From an uncultured Acidaminococcus sp. (GTDB taxonomy: Bacteria; Bacillota; Negativicutes; Acidaminococcales; Acidaminococcaceae), in NCBI GenBank assembly GCA_900554515.1, contig USHN01000002.1, positions 84,479 through 148,478 of the forward strand: a stretch of 64,000 bases of DNA, given 5' to 3'. A program made the position numbers and the translations under genes. Below, piece by piece: positions 43,779 through 52,455 of this stretch. Position 1 is the first letter of the stretch, and every line of letters starts with the position of its first letter. The notes under the pieces are model-generated. The model was not told the origin of the DNA. It searched no databases and worked only from the letters and a program-made list of their open reading frames with translations.

Positions 43779-45569
43779 ATGGAATACGTGAACTTATTGG
43801 AGGAAGGGGGGAGAGTCCTGCCAATCCGACTTTACCGGGAACCTGGTATTTACGCTCCGGAAACCGTACTTAAAGCCTGCCAAAATGCAGGTGTACGGGA
43901 AAATCTTACCTATGGCGTACAAGTGGATCCGGAAGACACCGTGATGGAGATGGCGCTTTCTCTGAACGGGAAACCCGTCAATGGGTACTTTGATCCAGCT
44001 GGCGGCATATTTCACAGCAATGGGCCACTTTTTGCCTACTATATGGGCCTGGTGGAACTGGAAATTACCCTTAAAAGGAAAAATGGAGAGCAAGAGACCT
44101 TGTACAGCGAATGGCTCCCCGTACTGATTTCTCCCTCCCGGCAGCAAAAGAATTTAAAGTCCATGCTGGAAACCATCTATGCCCACCAGGAAGTGCTGCT
44201 GGCGGCAAAAGGAGAGCAAAAAGCTTCCGGAGAAGCAGCCCCCGTGCAGGACTTCCGCTCTAGTTTGCAGCTTTTGGAAGATATACTCCATATTTACGAG
44301 GAAAGTTATGGCTTTTTTAAGGCCAACTGCCGCAGCGCACTGGCGGCAAAAGAAGTGGTGGACTGGACAGAAAAAGTCCAGCAAGTCAATGCCCGTTCTC
44401 TGCGGTATCTGGTGCAGCATCCAGAGTACCTTCGCCAATCGGTGGACGGGATTTCCTGGGCTGAAAAGCACTACCTGCCTGAAAAAATGCTGATGCCCCA
44501 GCACCAGATCAGCCGGGATGTGTATGAAAACCAGGTTGTTTTAGGCTTTTTACAACGACTGCTGTTTGACTTGGAAGAAATGGATAAAGAGATCCAATCC
44601 GTCCTGGAAACATTGGATTTACCAGAAAGAACACGGGACGGCTATTTGTTGTCGTCCTATGTCCTGTATGAAAATGCCCAGGAAAAAGTCCGGGACTTTC
44701 GTAAGACTTGCAGGGAACTGGAAGAAAAAGCCCGGGAGCTATTGGGGCTTTACACCAGTATCCTGCCGGTGTCACCTTTGGATTGCCGTACGCAGCCAGA
44801 GCCCACGGAGCCGTTTTTCAGGATTCCGCAGTACCGACGGATTTATTGGTGCATTCATCGGTGGTATAAGCAGACAGACCGGCATTTTCCCCGGGAAAAC
44901 ATGCTGTTGGGATTATACGAAAACACATTTGTGTATGAAGTCTATGTGCTGGTAAAGCTCCTTTTGTGGACACGTGGCCTGGGGTATCAATTGACGGGTG
45001 CAAGCCGCCAGGATTACGGACGCAGGGATCCCCGGGGCGCAGCCTATCACAATGTGTTTGAATTTGCTAAAAAGGGAGAATCCCTTACCTTATATTTCCA
45101 GCCTGTGCTCAGCGATGCGGACGAAGGAGAAAAGACCGGGATCCATTTATACCGGAGTACTACGTATGCTTATAGAGCCCTGGAAGAAGGACACTACTAT
45201 ACACCGGACTATGTGCTGAAATGGCAGCAGGGATACAAAGAAAATTACCTGATTCTGGATGCCAAATATAGTTACAAACGAAAAGTCCTTCAGGAGCTGA
45301 TGCCGGAAATGACCTATAAATATTTGCTATCTCTTGCCCCGATACGCTACCAAAAAGACGGAAAACCGGTTGAGGTTACCATTAAAGGTATGAATATTTT
45401 TTATGCTCTTACTAACGAAGATACGGAGTTAGAATCCTTTTATAATCGGCAGCTGCCTGGGCAAGCCATCTCTCCTATCGCTAATGTGATACCCTTATCT
45501 GAAGATGTACCTATGGCTGCCCAAAAAAAGGAAGCCCAGCAACTTCTGGGAGCACTGGTGAAGCCGTAG
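43779..45569 (+). CDS. DUF2357/McrC-like protein with PD-(D/E)XK nuclease domain
   Basis: 596 residues. The N-terminal ~120 residues are beta-rich. A helical region follows (~125-360). The C-terminal nuclease shows an early Glu in YENTFVYEVYVLVKLLLW, then PD in YYTPDYVLKW (Pro476-Asp477) and Asp494-x-Lys496 in LILDAKYSYKR: a complete PD-(D/E)XK set. This layout matches DUF2357 proteins that pair with McrB-like motors. It begins 9 nt after the motor gene, so the two form an operon and probably a complex that translocates on and cuts DNA. Target modification or specificity is unknown. Confidence 0.78.
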   Translation: MEYVNLLEEGGRVLPIRLYREPGIYAPETVLKACQNAGVRENLTYGVQVDPEDTVMEMALSLNGKPVNGYFDPAGGIFHSNGPLFAYYMGLVELEITLKRKNGEQETLYSEWLPVLISPSRQQKNLKSMLETIYAHQEVLLAAKGEQKASGEAAPVQDFRSSLQLLEDILHIYEESYGFFKANCRSALAAKEVVDWTEKVQQVNARSLRYLVQHPEYLRQSVDGISWAEKHYLPEKMLMPQHQISRDVYENQVVLGFLQRLLFDLEEMDKEIQSVLETLDLPERTRDGYLLSSYVLYENAQEKVRDFRKTCRELEEKARELLGLYTSILPVSPLDCRTQPEPTEPFFRIPQYRRIYWCIHRWYKQTDRHFPRENMLLGLYENTFVYEVYVLVKLLLWTRGLGYQLTGASRQDYGRRDPRGAAYHNVFEFAKKGESLTLYFQPVLSDADEGEKTGIHLYRSTTYAYRALEEGHYYTPDYVLKWQQGYKENYLILDAKYSYKRKVLQELMPEMTYKYLLSLAPIRYQKDGKPVEVTIKGMNIFYALTNEDTELESFYNRQLPGQAISPIANVIPLSEDVPMAAQKKEAQQLLGALVKP

Positions 45570-45639
45570 CAGCAGGGCAGCAGTTTTAAATGCTCTATTA
45601 TGCGTTATTTCTAAAATACGAATAGCTACAGGGTGAAAA

Positions 45640-45807
45640 ATGATGAAAGAAAAAGAGACAACACTAGAGGAAATCAGACATCAACAAGAATTGGATGAAG
45701 CCGATGAAATTATCCAATTGACCGCACCGGATGGTCATGTGATTTACGAGTTGCCCCTTATCGGTATAAACGGTGTCCCGCTTAAACCCAAAAAGGCAAA
45801 AAAATAA
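45640..45807 (+). CDS. Small hypothetical protein downstream of the McrBC-like pair
   Basis: A 55-codon ORF with tandem ATG codons at 45640 and 45643 and AGGGTG upstream. The product opens MMKEKETTLEEIRHQQELDE, an acidic helix, continues with HVIYELPLIGING, and ends in a basic KPKKAKK tail. It starts 70 nt after the nuclease gene and is followed by a weak hairpin and then the thi promoter, so it most likely shares the McrBC-like transcript. I recognise no family. It could be a third component or an unrelated housekeeping small protein. Confidence 0.55.
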   Translation: MMKEKETTLEEIRHQQELDEADEIIQLTAPDGHVIYELPLIGINGVPLKPKKAKK

Positions 45808-45811
45808 AGAG

Positions 45812-45834
45812 GAGACTGGTATTGTCTCACTTTT
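45812..45834 (+). terminator. Weak hairpin closing the McrBC-like transcript
   Basis: GAGAC (45812-45816) and GTCTC (45824-45828) pair around a 7-nt loop and are followed by ACTTTT. It is short and the tail is poor. Confidence 0.4.
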
Positions 45835-45861
45835 GCTTGGTAGCCCAAGGCAGATTCCTGC

Positions 45862-45889
45862 TTGACAATCTGGGACCTGGGCTTATAAT
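45862..45889 (+). promoter_or_regulatory. Promoter of the thiazole operon
   Basis: TTGACA at 45862-45867 and TATAAT at 45884-45889 are both consensus hexamers, with a 16-nt spacer. They lie just upstream of the TPP aptamer. Confidence 0.82.
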
Positions 45890-45924
45890 AAAATTATAAA
45901 TACATAGTGACGCCGTAAGTTACA

Positions 45925-46026
45925 CCTTGCGGCAGGGGAGCTTGCAGGCATTTTGCCATACAGGCTGAGAGAAAGGTATACCCTTTATACCCATGAACCT
46001 GATTTGGATAATGCCAACGTAGGAAT
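45925..46026 (+). ncRNA. TPP riboswitch (THI element)
   Basis: The conserved landmarks appear in order: GGGGAGC (45935-45941), CTGAGA (45965-45970), the ACCC-type bulge near 45979-45992, and ACCTGATTTGGATAATGCCA at 45997-46016 followed by CGTAGGAA. These form the pyrimidine- and pyrophosphate-sensing arms. A terminator hairpin follows at 46041, so TPP binding should shut off thiS-thiF-thiG-thiH-tenI transcription. Confidence 0.95.
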
Positions 46027-46040
46027 ATTTAGCAGCAAAA

Positions 46041-46074
46041 AGAAGCAACCTTTTCAGGGAGCTTCTCTTTTTTT
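46041..46074 (+). terminator. Riboswitch expression-platform terminator
   Basis: AGAAGC (46041-46046) pairs with GCTTCT (46061-46066), with an inner CCT/AGG pair and a CTTTTTTT tail. It lies 15 nt after the aptamer. Confidence 0.8.
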
Positions 46075-46097
46075 ATATGTTCGGGAGGAGGGGTGGC

Positions 46098-46289
46098 ATG
46101 CGCATCAATGGGAAAGAAATAGCCGCAGAGGGAAAAACTATAGCCCAGGTACTCCGGGAAAGAGCTGTAGATTTTAGCAATGTGGCGGTGGAAAAAAATG
46201 GGCAAATCGTACCCAAAAGCCAGTATGAAAGTGTACAGCTTACGGCGGAAGATGTCTTAGAAATAGTTTCCTTTGTGGGAGGGGGGTAA
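46098..46289 (+). CDS. thiS: Sulfur carrier protein ThiS
   Basis: A 63-residue ubiquitin-like protein starting MRINGKEIAAEG and ending FVGGG. The C-terminal Gly-Gly is adenylated by ThiF and converted to a thiocarboxylate that donates sulfur to the thiazole. ATG 46098 is used because GGGAGGAGGGG ends just upstream. The TAA shares an A with the thiF ATG. Confidence 0.94.
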   Translation: MRINGKEIAAEGKTIAQVLRERAVDFSNVAVEKNGQIVPKSQYESVQLTAEDVLEIVSFVGGG

Positions 46290-46945
46290 TGCTTGATAAA
46301 AAGGAGTGGCTGGATGCCCTGGCTGCCCGGGAAGGAAAATCGCGGCTTGCGGCTTTTCAAAACGGGCGTGTGGCAATCTGCGGGCTGGGAGGACTGGGGA
46401 GCCGCGTGGCAGAACTTTTGACACGAGCCGGCGTAGGATATCTCCGGCTAGTAGATTTTGACCGTATTGAAGCCACAAATTTAAACCGGCAATTGTTCTT
46501 TATGGATCAGCTGGAAAAGTATAAGGCGGACGCCCTAGCAGAAACACTGCAGAGAATCACACCGTATGTAAAATTGGATGTACGAAAAGAAAAAATCACG
46601 TCCGATACACTGCCAGTTCTTTTAGGCGGTATGGACGTGATTGTAGAAGCATTTGATTTGCCTGAGGAGAAGGCAATGCTGACCAACGGAGTACGGGAAC
46701 TATTCCCTGACTGTGCCTTTGTGGCGGCAAGTGGCATGGCTGGTTTAGGCAGCGGAAATGCATTGAAAATTCGGAGGGTATCCTGTAATTTTTATCTCTG
46801 TGGGGATGGTACAAGTGGGATCAAGGAGCAGAATGGTCTTTATGGAGCCAGGGTAACCCTGTGCGCAGCGCAGGAGGCCCTGACGGTCCTGCAAATTTTA
46901 TGCGGGGAGACGGCACGAATACTAGAAAGAGGGGAAGAACGATGA
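46289..46945 (+). CDS. thiF: ThiS adenylyltransferase ThiF
   Basis: A 218-residue E1-like enzyme. The nucleotide loop is [14 protein letters not shown] (~residues 31-44), with the [13 protein letters not shown] motif that binds ATP and contacts ThiS. It is somewhat short, with a reduced C-terminal zinc region, like the small ThiF forms found beside thiH in anaerobes. It overlaps thiS (TAATG) and thiG (ATGA). Confidence 0.9.
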   Translation: MLDKKEWLDALAAREGKSRLAAFQNGRVAICGLGGLGSRVAELLTRAGVGYLRLVDFDRIEATNLNRQLFFMDQLEKYKADALAETLQRITPYVKLDVRKEKITSDTLPVLLGGMDVIVEAFDLPEEKAMLTNGVRELFPDCAFVAASGMAGLGSGNALKIRRVSCNFYLCGDGTSGIKEQNGLYGARVTLCAAQEALTVLQILCGETARILERGEER

Positions 46946-47727
46946 CGGAGACTAACGAGGATGTACTGTTTTTGGGTGGAAAAACATTTCATTCCCGGTT
47001 TATTCTGGGAAGCGGGAAATATTCCCTGCCTCTTATCCGCACGGCGATAGAAGATGCAGGTGCGGAGATTATCACAGTTGCAGTGCGCCGGACGAATTCT
47101 GCCGGGGAAGGAAATATTTTAAACTATATTCCCAAGAATGTGACGCTGCTGCCCAATACCAGTGGTGCCAGAACGGCGGAAGAGGCAGTACGGATTGCCC
47201 ATCTGGCACGGGAACTGGGGTGCGGTAACTTCGTTAAAATCGAAATTATGCAGGACTCCCGGTATCTGCTGCCGGATAACCCGGAAACCATTAAAGCGAC
47301 GGAGGTCCTGGCAAAAGAAGGCTTTGTTGTGCTGCCTTATATGTTCCCGGATCTCTATGCGGCCCGTGCTCTGGTAGAAGCTGGTGCAGCAGCCGTGATG
47401 CCGCTGGCTGCGCCGATCGGTTCCAATAAAGGACTGGCGGCCAAGGAATTCATTCAGATTCTTTTGGATGAAATTGAATTACCTGTCATTGTAGATGCAG
47501 GGATTGGACGCCCTTCCCAAGCTTGTGAAGCCATGGAAATGGGAGCCAGTGCCATTATGGCGAATACGGCGCTTGCTACAGCCGGGAATTTACCGCTCAT
47601 GGCACAAGCCTTTAAGGCAGCGATAGAAGCGGGGAGAAAGGCGTATCGCTCCGGAGTGGGGAGGGTCTTATCCAGAGGCGGAGCGGCTTCCAGTCCTCTT
47701 ACAGGCTTTTTACGGGAGGACAGCTGA
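46942..47727 (+). CDS. thiG: Thiazole synthase ThiG
   Basis: A 261-residue TIM-barrel enzyme. [20 protein letters not shown] precedes [32 protein letters not shown] and the phosphate-binding VDAGIGRPS follow in order. It joins deoxyxylulose phosphate, dehydroglycine from ThiH and sulfur from ThiS to make the thiazole phosphate. ATG 46942 overlaps the thiF stop. GAGGGGAAG lies upstream. Confidence 0.95.
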   Translation: MTETNEDVLFLGGKTFHSRFILGSGKYSLPLIRTAIEDAGAEIITVAVRRTNSAGEGNILNYIPKNVTLLPNTSGARTAEEAVRIAHLARELGCGNFVKIEIMQDSRYLLPDNPETIKATEVLAKEGFVVLPYMFPDLYAARALVEAGAAAVMPLAAPIGSNKGLAAKEFIQILLDEIELPVIVDAGIGRPSQACEAMEMGASAIMANTALATAGNLPLMAQAFKAAIEAGRKAYRSGVGRVLSRGGAASSPLTGFLREDS

Positions 47728-48980
47728 TGGAACAGAATCATTTTCTCTTTGATGGTACGCAGCTAACCAAAACGGCTTTGGATAAAAAGCATATGCTGGA
47801 AAATCATCCGGAATGCCGTACGGATCCGATGACCTATTTTCCTGATATGGAGCAAATCCATTCCGATGTTCGGGGAAAAGTGATGGCAGAAGTAGAAGCC
47901 TATGATCCTGCTGCCTACAAACCGCAGGATGTCCGCCGGGCGCTACTGCGCAGGGAGCGGGATATAGAAGATTTAAAGGCGTTGCTGTCACCGGCAGCGG
48001 CTCCTTTTTTGGAAGAAATGGCACAAAAGGCCCATGATCTTACCAGCCTGCATTTTGGCAATACGGTTTATGTTTTCACGCCGCTGTATCTTGCCAATTA
48101 CTGTGAAAATTATTGTATTTACTGTGGGTTTAACTGCTATAATAATATTCATCGTCTGCAGCTCACAGGGGCGCAGATGGAACACGAAATGCAGGTTATC
48201 GCCCAAAGCGGGATGGAAGAAATCTTGCTACTGACAGGAGAAAGCAAGCGTAAAAGCAGCGTGGAGTACATCGGGGAAGCCTGCAAAATGGCCAAAAAGT
48301 ATTTCCGAAATGTAGGATTGGAAGTCTATCCCATGAATACGGACGAATATCGCTACCTGCACGAATGTGGGGCGGATTATGTGACCGTGTTCCAGGAAAC
48401 CTATGACCTAAAGAAATATGAAACACTGCACCTTCTGGGGCATAAACGCGTCTGGCCCTACCGTTTTGAATCCCAGGAGCGGGCACTGATGGGAGGCATG
48501 CGAGGAGTCGGATTCTCTGCGCTTTTAGGTCTTTCTGATTTTCGCAAAGATGCCTTAGCCACAGCGCTGCACCTGTACTATCTCCAGCGGAAATACCCCT
48601 GGGCTGAGATGAGCCTTTCCTGCCCCCGGTTGCGGCCGATTATCAATAATGCCAGTATTAATCCCCAGGATGTGGGAGAAAAGCAGCTGTGCCAGATCTT
48701 GTGTGCATATCGGCTATTTTTGCCCTATGCAGGGATTACGGTATCCAGCAGGGAAAGTGCTTCTTTCCGCAATGGAATCGTCAAAATCTGTGCTACCAAA
48801 GTATCTGCAGGCGTCTCTACCGGCATAGGTGACCACGAGGAAAAATATGAAGGCAAGCAGGAAGGAGCAGAAAGAGACGAACAGTTTGAGATTAAAGACG
48901 GCCGCAGTCTGGCGAAAATGACGGGCGATATGGAGCAGGAAGGATTACAGCCGGTGCTCAATGATTACTTATATGTCTGA
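47727..48980 (+). CDS. thiH: 2-iminoacetate synthase ThiH
   Basis: A 417-residue radical-SAM tyrosine lyase. The cluster cysteines are Cys126, Cys130 and Cys133 (CENYCIYC). It cleaves tyrosine to dehydroglycine and p-cresol, the oxygen-independent alternative to ThiO, which fits an anaerobe. The ATG overlaps the thiG TGA. The C-terminal region near residue 370-395 has an acidic GDHEEKYEGKQEGAERDEQ insertion. Confidence 0.94.
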   Translation: MEQNHFLFDGTQLTKTALDKKHMLENHPECRTDPMTYFPDMEQIHSDVRGKVMAEVEAYDPAAYKPQDVRRALLRRERDIEDLKALLSPAAAPFLEEMAQKAHDLTSLHFGNTVYVFTPLYLANYCENYCIYCGFNCYNNIHRLQLTGAQMEHEMQVIAQSGMEEILLLTGESKRKSSVEYIGEACKMAKKYFRNVGLEVYPMNTDEYRYLHECGADYVTVFQETYDLKKYETLHLLGHKRVWPYRFESQERALMGGMRGVGFSALLGLSDFRKDALATALHLYYLQRKYPWAEMSLSCPRLRPIINNASINPQDVGEKQLCQILCAYRLFLPYAGITVSSRESASFRNGIVKICATKVSAGVSTGIGDHEEKYEGKQEGAERDEQFEIKDGRSLAKMTGDMEQEGLQPVLNDYLYV

Positions 48981-49530
48981 TCTTGTATGTGTCACCAATC
49001 GAAAATTGTGCAGGGGAGATTTTCTTACCCAAATCACAAAAGTCCTTGTCCTTCATCCCAAAGCCTTGCTTCTCCGGGAAAAGGACCTTTCAGAAGAAGC
49101 ATATCTTGCATTGGCCGCAAAAGTATTGCTTATATGCCAAAATGCACAAATTCCCTGCATCCTGCACAATTTCCCCAATGTGGCAGAGACGCTACGACCT
49201 GATGGCCTGCATCTGCCCCTTGCCAAATTAGAACAGTTGCCGGAAAGCCGTAGAAAACAATGGAAAATCCTGGGCGCTTCTTGTCATACTTGGGATGATG
49301 TAGAAAAAGCAATAAAATTAGGCGCCACATATGTGACCTATGGGCACGTATATGCTACGGAGTGCAAACCTGGACTTCCTGGAAGAGGCCTGACAGCCTT
49401 GCAAGACATCTGCCATAAAAGCTCCATTCCCGTATATGCCATTGGCGGAATAAGCCCGGAAAAATGGCCTGAACTGCAAAAAGCAGGCGCTACAGGAGCT
49501 TGTCTCATGAGCTGGTTTATGAAAGCGTGA
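48961..49530 (+). CDS. tenI: ThiE/TenI-family protein, probably thiazole tautomerase
   Basis: A 189-residue TIM barrel. The loop YGHVYATECKPGLPGRGL matches the TenI pattern (GH[VI]F-T-CK-GL-GRG) rather than the VGPIFPT-type loop of thiamine-phosphate synthase ThiE. TenI aromatises the ThiG product. A role as ThiE cannot be excluded without alignment. The ATG overlaps thiH by 20 nt. ATG 48973 (MSDLVCVTN) is an alternative. No thiC, thiD or thiM accompanies it. Confidence 0.78.
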   Translation: MITYMSDLVCVTNRKLCRGDFLTQITKVLVLHPKALLLREKDLSEEAYLALAAKVLLICQNAQIPCILHNFPNVAETLRPDGLHLPLAKLEQLPESRRKQWKILGASCHTWDDVEKAIKLGATYVTYGHVYATECKPGLPGRGLTALQDICHKSSIPVYAIGGISPEKWPELQKAGATGACLMSWFMKA

Positions 49531-49573
49531 ATTTTGTCTTTAAGTGGTTTTGATGAGAAAACACTTGAACTAC

Positions 49574-49618
49574 GAGCAGTGATTGATGTAGATAGTACTT
49601 CTACATCAATCACTGCTC
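49574..49618. repeat. 19-bp perfect inverted repeat after the thi operon
   Basis: GAGCAGTGATTGATGTAGA (49574-49592) is followed by a 7-nt loop and its exact complement (49600-49618), then TTTGTTT. It may be the operon terminator, although the stem is AT-rich and the T-run is interrupted. The rest of the 317-nt gap before the reductase gene (49531-49847) holds a promoter. Two short ORFs there have no ribosome site. Confidence 0.75.
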
Positions 49619-49761
49619 TTTGTTTATGCCTGGAAGAATGGCTGCTGGCAAGAAAAATAGTACGTACAGTTACCAGTCTTGCCTTAACAATAGTGACAAG
49701 AGGTAACCCTTTGCGCGAAAGAAAAGCCTTAAAAAGTTTTACGAACATAATTTAAAAGTCA

Positions 49762-49791
49762 TTGAACAAAGGAGACAATTTCCTTTATAAT
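49762..49791 (+). promoter_or_regulatory. Promoter of the aldo/keto reductase gene
   Basis: TTGAAC at 49762-49767 and TATAAT at 49786-49791 are spaced by 18 nt, 57 nt before the ATG. Confidence 0.72.
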
Positions 49792-49847
49792 AGAAGTATA
49801 AATGGGGTACATTGCAGCAGGCAAGGAACCCCAGGGGAGGGAATACT

Positions 49848-50990
49848 ATGCAAGTACCAGCAAAAAAATTAGGATTTGGTTTTATGCGGATGCCGCTGCT
49901 GGATCCTGACAATCAGCAAGCGATTGATGTAGCACAGCTACAGAAAATGGTGGATCTTTTCTTCCAGAAGGGTTTCACGTATTGTGATACGGCCTGGATG
50001 TATCATGATTTTAAAAGTGAGGAAACCGTGGGCAACGTTGTGGTAGACCGGTATCCCCGGAATGCATTTACGATTGCCACCAAAATGCCGGACATGATGC
50101 TGAAAAAGGCCGAAGAAGTACCGGAAATCTTTGAAGCCCAGAAGAAAAAACTCCATGTGGACCATTTCGATTATTACCTGGTTCACGATATGAACAACGT
50201 GAATTACCAGAAGGCAGTAAAGTATGGTGTATTGGATTTCTTGCAGAAAAAACAGGCCTCTGGTGAAATAAAATGTCTGGGCTTCTCTTTTCACGACACG
50301 GCAGATGTGCTGGATAAGCTGCTTACCAAGCATCCCTTTTTTGAATTTGTACAGCTACAAATCAATTACCTGGATTGGGAGAGTGCCGGTATCCAAGGGC
50401 ATGCCTGCTACGATGTGTGCGTGAAGCATGGTAAAAAAGTTATTGTGATGGAGCCGGTAAAGGGTGGCACACTGGCCAATCCACCGGAAAATGTCAAGAA
50501 AATGCTTTCCGACATGCATCCGGACTGGAGTCCTGCTTCCTGGGCCATTCGGTTTGCCGCCAGCCTCCCTGAAGTGATGGTGGTGCTTTCTGGCATGAGT
50601 ACACTGGCGCAGGTGGAAGATAATACCACCTATATGGAGAATTTTACGCCGCTTACCCAGAAGGAATGGGATACGCTGCTGAAGGCGGCGGAAATGCTCC
50701 GACAAACCATTGCGATCCCTTGTACAGGATGCCGCTATTGCGTGGAAGCCAATCATTGCCCTAAAAACATCCCCATTCCCAACTATTTCGTTTTTTTTAA
50801 TACGAAGAAGTTCCTGCATCGCCCCCGCTTTTCACCGGAAGTGGAGTACTACGATAACTATGTGGCAAGCGGCTATGGCAAAGCTTCGGACTGCATCTTG
50901 TGTCATGGCTGCGAGAAAGTCTGTCCGCAGCATATAAAAATCACGGAATGGCTGCCCAAGGTCACGGCCGAACTGGATGTGGAACAATAA
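49848..50990 (+). CDS. Aldo/keto reductase with C-terminal 4Fe-4S ferredoxin domain
   Basis: 380 residues. The N-terminal AKR barrel shows GFGFMRMP, the catalytic Asp/Tyr region YCDTAWMYHDF and GFSFHD. The C-terminal portion holds two cysteine clusters, CTGCRYCVEANHCP and CILCHGCEKVCP, expected to bind [4Fe-4S]. This flavin-free, ferredoxin-fused AKR type is common in anaerobes; its substrate is unknown. ATG 49848 is chosen for the GGGGAGGG site. An in-frame ATG 49812 lacks one. Confidence 0.9.
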   Translation: MQVPAKKLGFGFMRMPLLDPDNQQAIDVAQLQKMVDLFFQKGFTYCDTAWMYHDFKSEETVGNVVVDRYPRNAFTIATKMPDMMLKKAEEVPEIFEAQKKKLHVDHFDYYLVHDMNNVNYQKAVKYGVLDFLQKKQASGEIKCLGFSFHDTADVLDKLLTKHPFFEFVQLQINYLDWESAGIQGHACYDVCVKHGKKVIVMEPVKGGTLANPPENVKKMLSDMHPDWSPASWAIRFAASLPEVMVVLSGMSTLAQVEDNTTYMENFTPLTQKEWDTLLKAAEMLRQTIAIPCTGCRYCVEANHCPKNIPIPNYFVFFNTKKFLHRPRFSPEVEYYDNYVASGYGKASDCILCHGCEKVCPQHIKITEWLPKVTAELDVEQ

Positions 50991-51039
50991 GAAACGTTTC
51001 TATACATATATCGTATAGGAAAAACTGCGCAACAAGTAT

Positions 51040-51068
51040 TTGCTATAGCAGCGGAACCTTTCTATAAT
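51040..51068 (+). promoter_or_regulatory. Promoter of the alcohol dehydrogenase gene
   Basis: TTGCTA (51040-51045) and TATAAT (51063-51068) are separated by 17 nt. Confidence 0.75.
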
Positions 51069-51090
51069 AGTGGTAACAAGAGCAGGTGGA

Positions 51091-51106
51091 GAGCTTGAAA
51101 AAGCTC
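51091..51106 (+). promoter_or_regulatory. GNRA-type leader hairpin before the alcohol dehydrogenase gene
   Basis: GAGCTT-GAAA-AAGCTC is a perfect 6-bp hairpin with a GAAA tetraloop. It lies between the predicted start site (near 51075) and the AAAGGAG ribosome site. Confidence 0.55.
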
Positions 51107-51134
51107 ATTAGTGGGAAAGGAGATTGAGATCTAA

Positions 51135-52313
51135 ATGAAGCCGTATAACTTTTTTGCCCCTACCCGGGTACTTTTTGGTGAAGGGCAGCTGAGCAATCTG
51201 CATACTCTTCCCATGCCAGGGAAAAAGGCGCTGCTTGTCATCAGCAATGGTAAATCCACCATTACGAACGGGAGTCTTGACCGCACACAGGAAGAACTGA
51301 AAAAGGCAGGATGCGAGTACGTTGTATTTAACAAGGTGGCTGCCAATCCATTAAAAGAAGTGGTAGAAGCGGGGGCTCAATGTGCCAGGGATAACGGCTG
51401 TGATTTCGTAGTAGCCCTGGGGGGCGGCAGCGTAATGGATGCTGCCAAAAACATGGCCATGTTTGCTCCGCAGGATTCTACGGATCTGTGGGACTACGTA
51501 TTTACAGACTATGGAAAAAAGAGAGTTCCGGAAAAGCCGGTACTGCCTTGGATCGCCATTACGACTTCTGCTGGGACAGGTTCTGAAGTGGATTCTGCCG
51601 GTGTCATCACCAATACAAAGACCAATGAAAAGATCGGTGTAGGTGGTTTTCCTGGTATGATGGCGCTGTATGCCATTGTAGATCCGGAACTGATGAAAAC
51701 CGTACCTCCTAAGTTTACCGCATATCAGGGCTTTGATGCGTTGTTCCACAGCCTGGAAGGCTATATTGCCAATAATGATAATCCTATGGGAGAGATGGTG
51801 CAGCGGGCTGCTATTGAAAATATAGGCAAGTACTTGCCACGGGCCATCCAGAATGGGAATGACATGGAAGCCAGGGACGCTATTGCGTTTGCCAATACGA
51901 TGAGCGGCTACAGCATGGATGTTTCTGCCTGCACGTCTGAGCACTCTATGGAACATGCAATGAGCGCTTATCATACCCAGCTGCCCCATGGTGCAGGGCT
52001 GATTATGATTTCCTATGAGTATTTCAAATTCTGGATTGATAAACACATCATTGACGACCGTTTCGTTGCTATGGCACGCTTTTTGGGCAAAGAAAATGCT
52101 AAGAAACCGGAAGAGTTTCTGGAAGCGCTGCTGGATTTACAAAAAGCCTGCGGTGTAGATGATCTTAAGATGAGCGACTATGGGATCCAAAAGGACGAAG
52201 CCATGAAGTTCGCTAAAAACGCACGCTCTGCTATGGGTGTGCTCTTCCAGTTTGACCCGGCAGAAACCACCGATGAAGAAATCGCCGGAATCTACGAAAG
52301 AGCCTACAAATAA
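51135..52313 (+). CDS. Iron-containing alcohol dehydrogenase
   Basis: A 392-residue group III dehydrogenase of the BdhA/YqhD-like branch. The NAD(P)-binding loop is ALGGGSVMDAAK, and the metal region contains TSAGTGSEVDSAGVITN, DALFHSLEGYIA and CTSEHSMEHAMSAYH, the last two supplying the His ligands. It probably reduces aldehydes to alcohols in fermentation. It is monocistronic, with a promoter and terminator of its own. Confidence 0.92.
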   Translation: MKPYNFFAPTRVLFGEGQLSNLHTLPMPGKKALLVISNGKSTITNGSLDRTQEELKKAGCEYVVFNKVAANPLKEVVEAGAQCARDNGCDFVVALGGGSVMDAAKNMAMFAPQDSTDLWDYVFTDYGKKRVPEKPVLPWIAITTSAGTGSEVDSAGVITNTKTNEKIGVGGFPGMMALYAIVDPELMKTVPPKFTAYQGFDALFHSLEGYIANNDNPMGEMVQRAAIENIGKYLPRAIQNGNDMEARDAIAFANTMSGYSMDVSACTSEHSMEHAMSAYHTQLPHGAGLIMISYEYFKFWIDKHIIDDRFVAMARFLGKENAKKPEEFLEALLDLQKACGVDDLKMSDYGIQKDEAMKFAKNARSAMGVLFQFDPAETTDEEIAGIYERAYK

Positions 52314-52326
52314 GGACCAAAACAAA

Positions 52327-52360
52327 AGAGGGGCTTCCTGAGGGGGCCTCTCCTTTATTT
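52327..52360 (+). terminator. Terminator after the alcohol dehydrogenase gene
   Basis: AGAGG (52327-52331) pairs with CCTCT (52347-52351), and CTTCC pairs with GGGGG inside. CCTTTATTTT follows. Confidence 0.65.
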
Positions 52361-52420
52361 TATGAAATTTTTTCATCAATAGGGGAAGATTATCTATTTT
52401 TTATTCCTCCAGAAGCAACG

Positions 52421-52426
52421 TATAAT
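52421..52426 (+). promoter_or_regulatory. -10 element for the MATE transporter gene
   Basis: TATAAT at 52421-52426 lies 30 nt before the ATG. No convincing -35 is seen 16-18 nt upstream (TTTTTA). Confidence 0.45.
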
Positions 52427-52455
52427 AGATAGAGAAACTTTATGGGGGAAACGCT

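Noticed and set aside
49534..49755. A 73-codon plus-strand ORF (and an opposing minus-strand one) after the thi operon
   Set aside because: Both simply read through the 19-bp inverted repeat, lack ribosome sites and show no conserved features.
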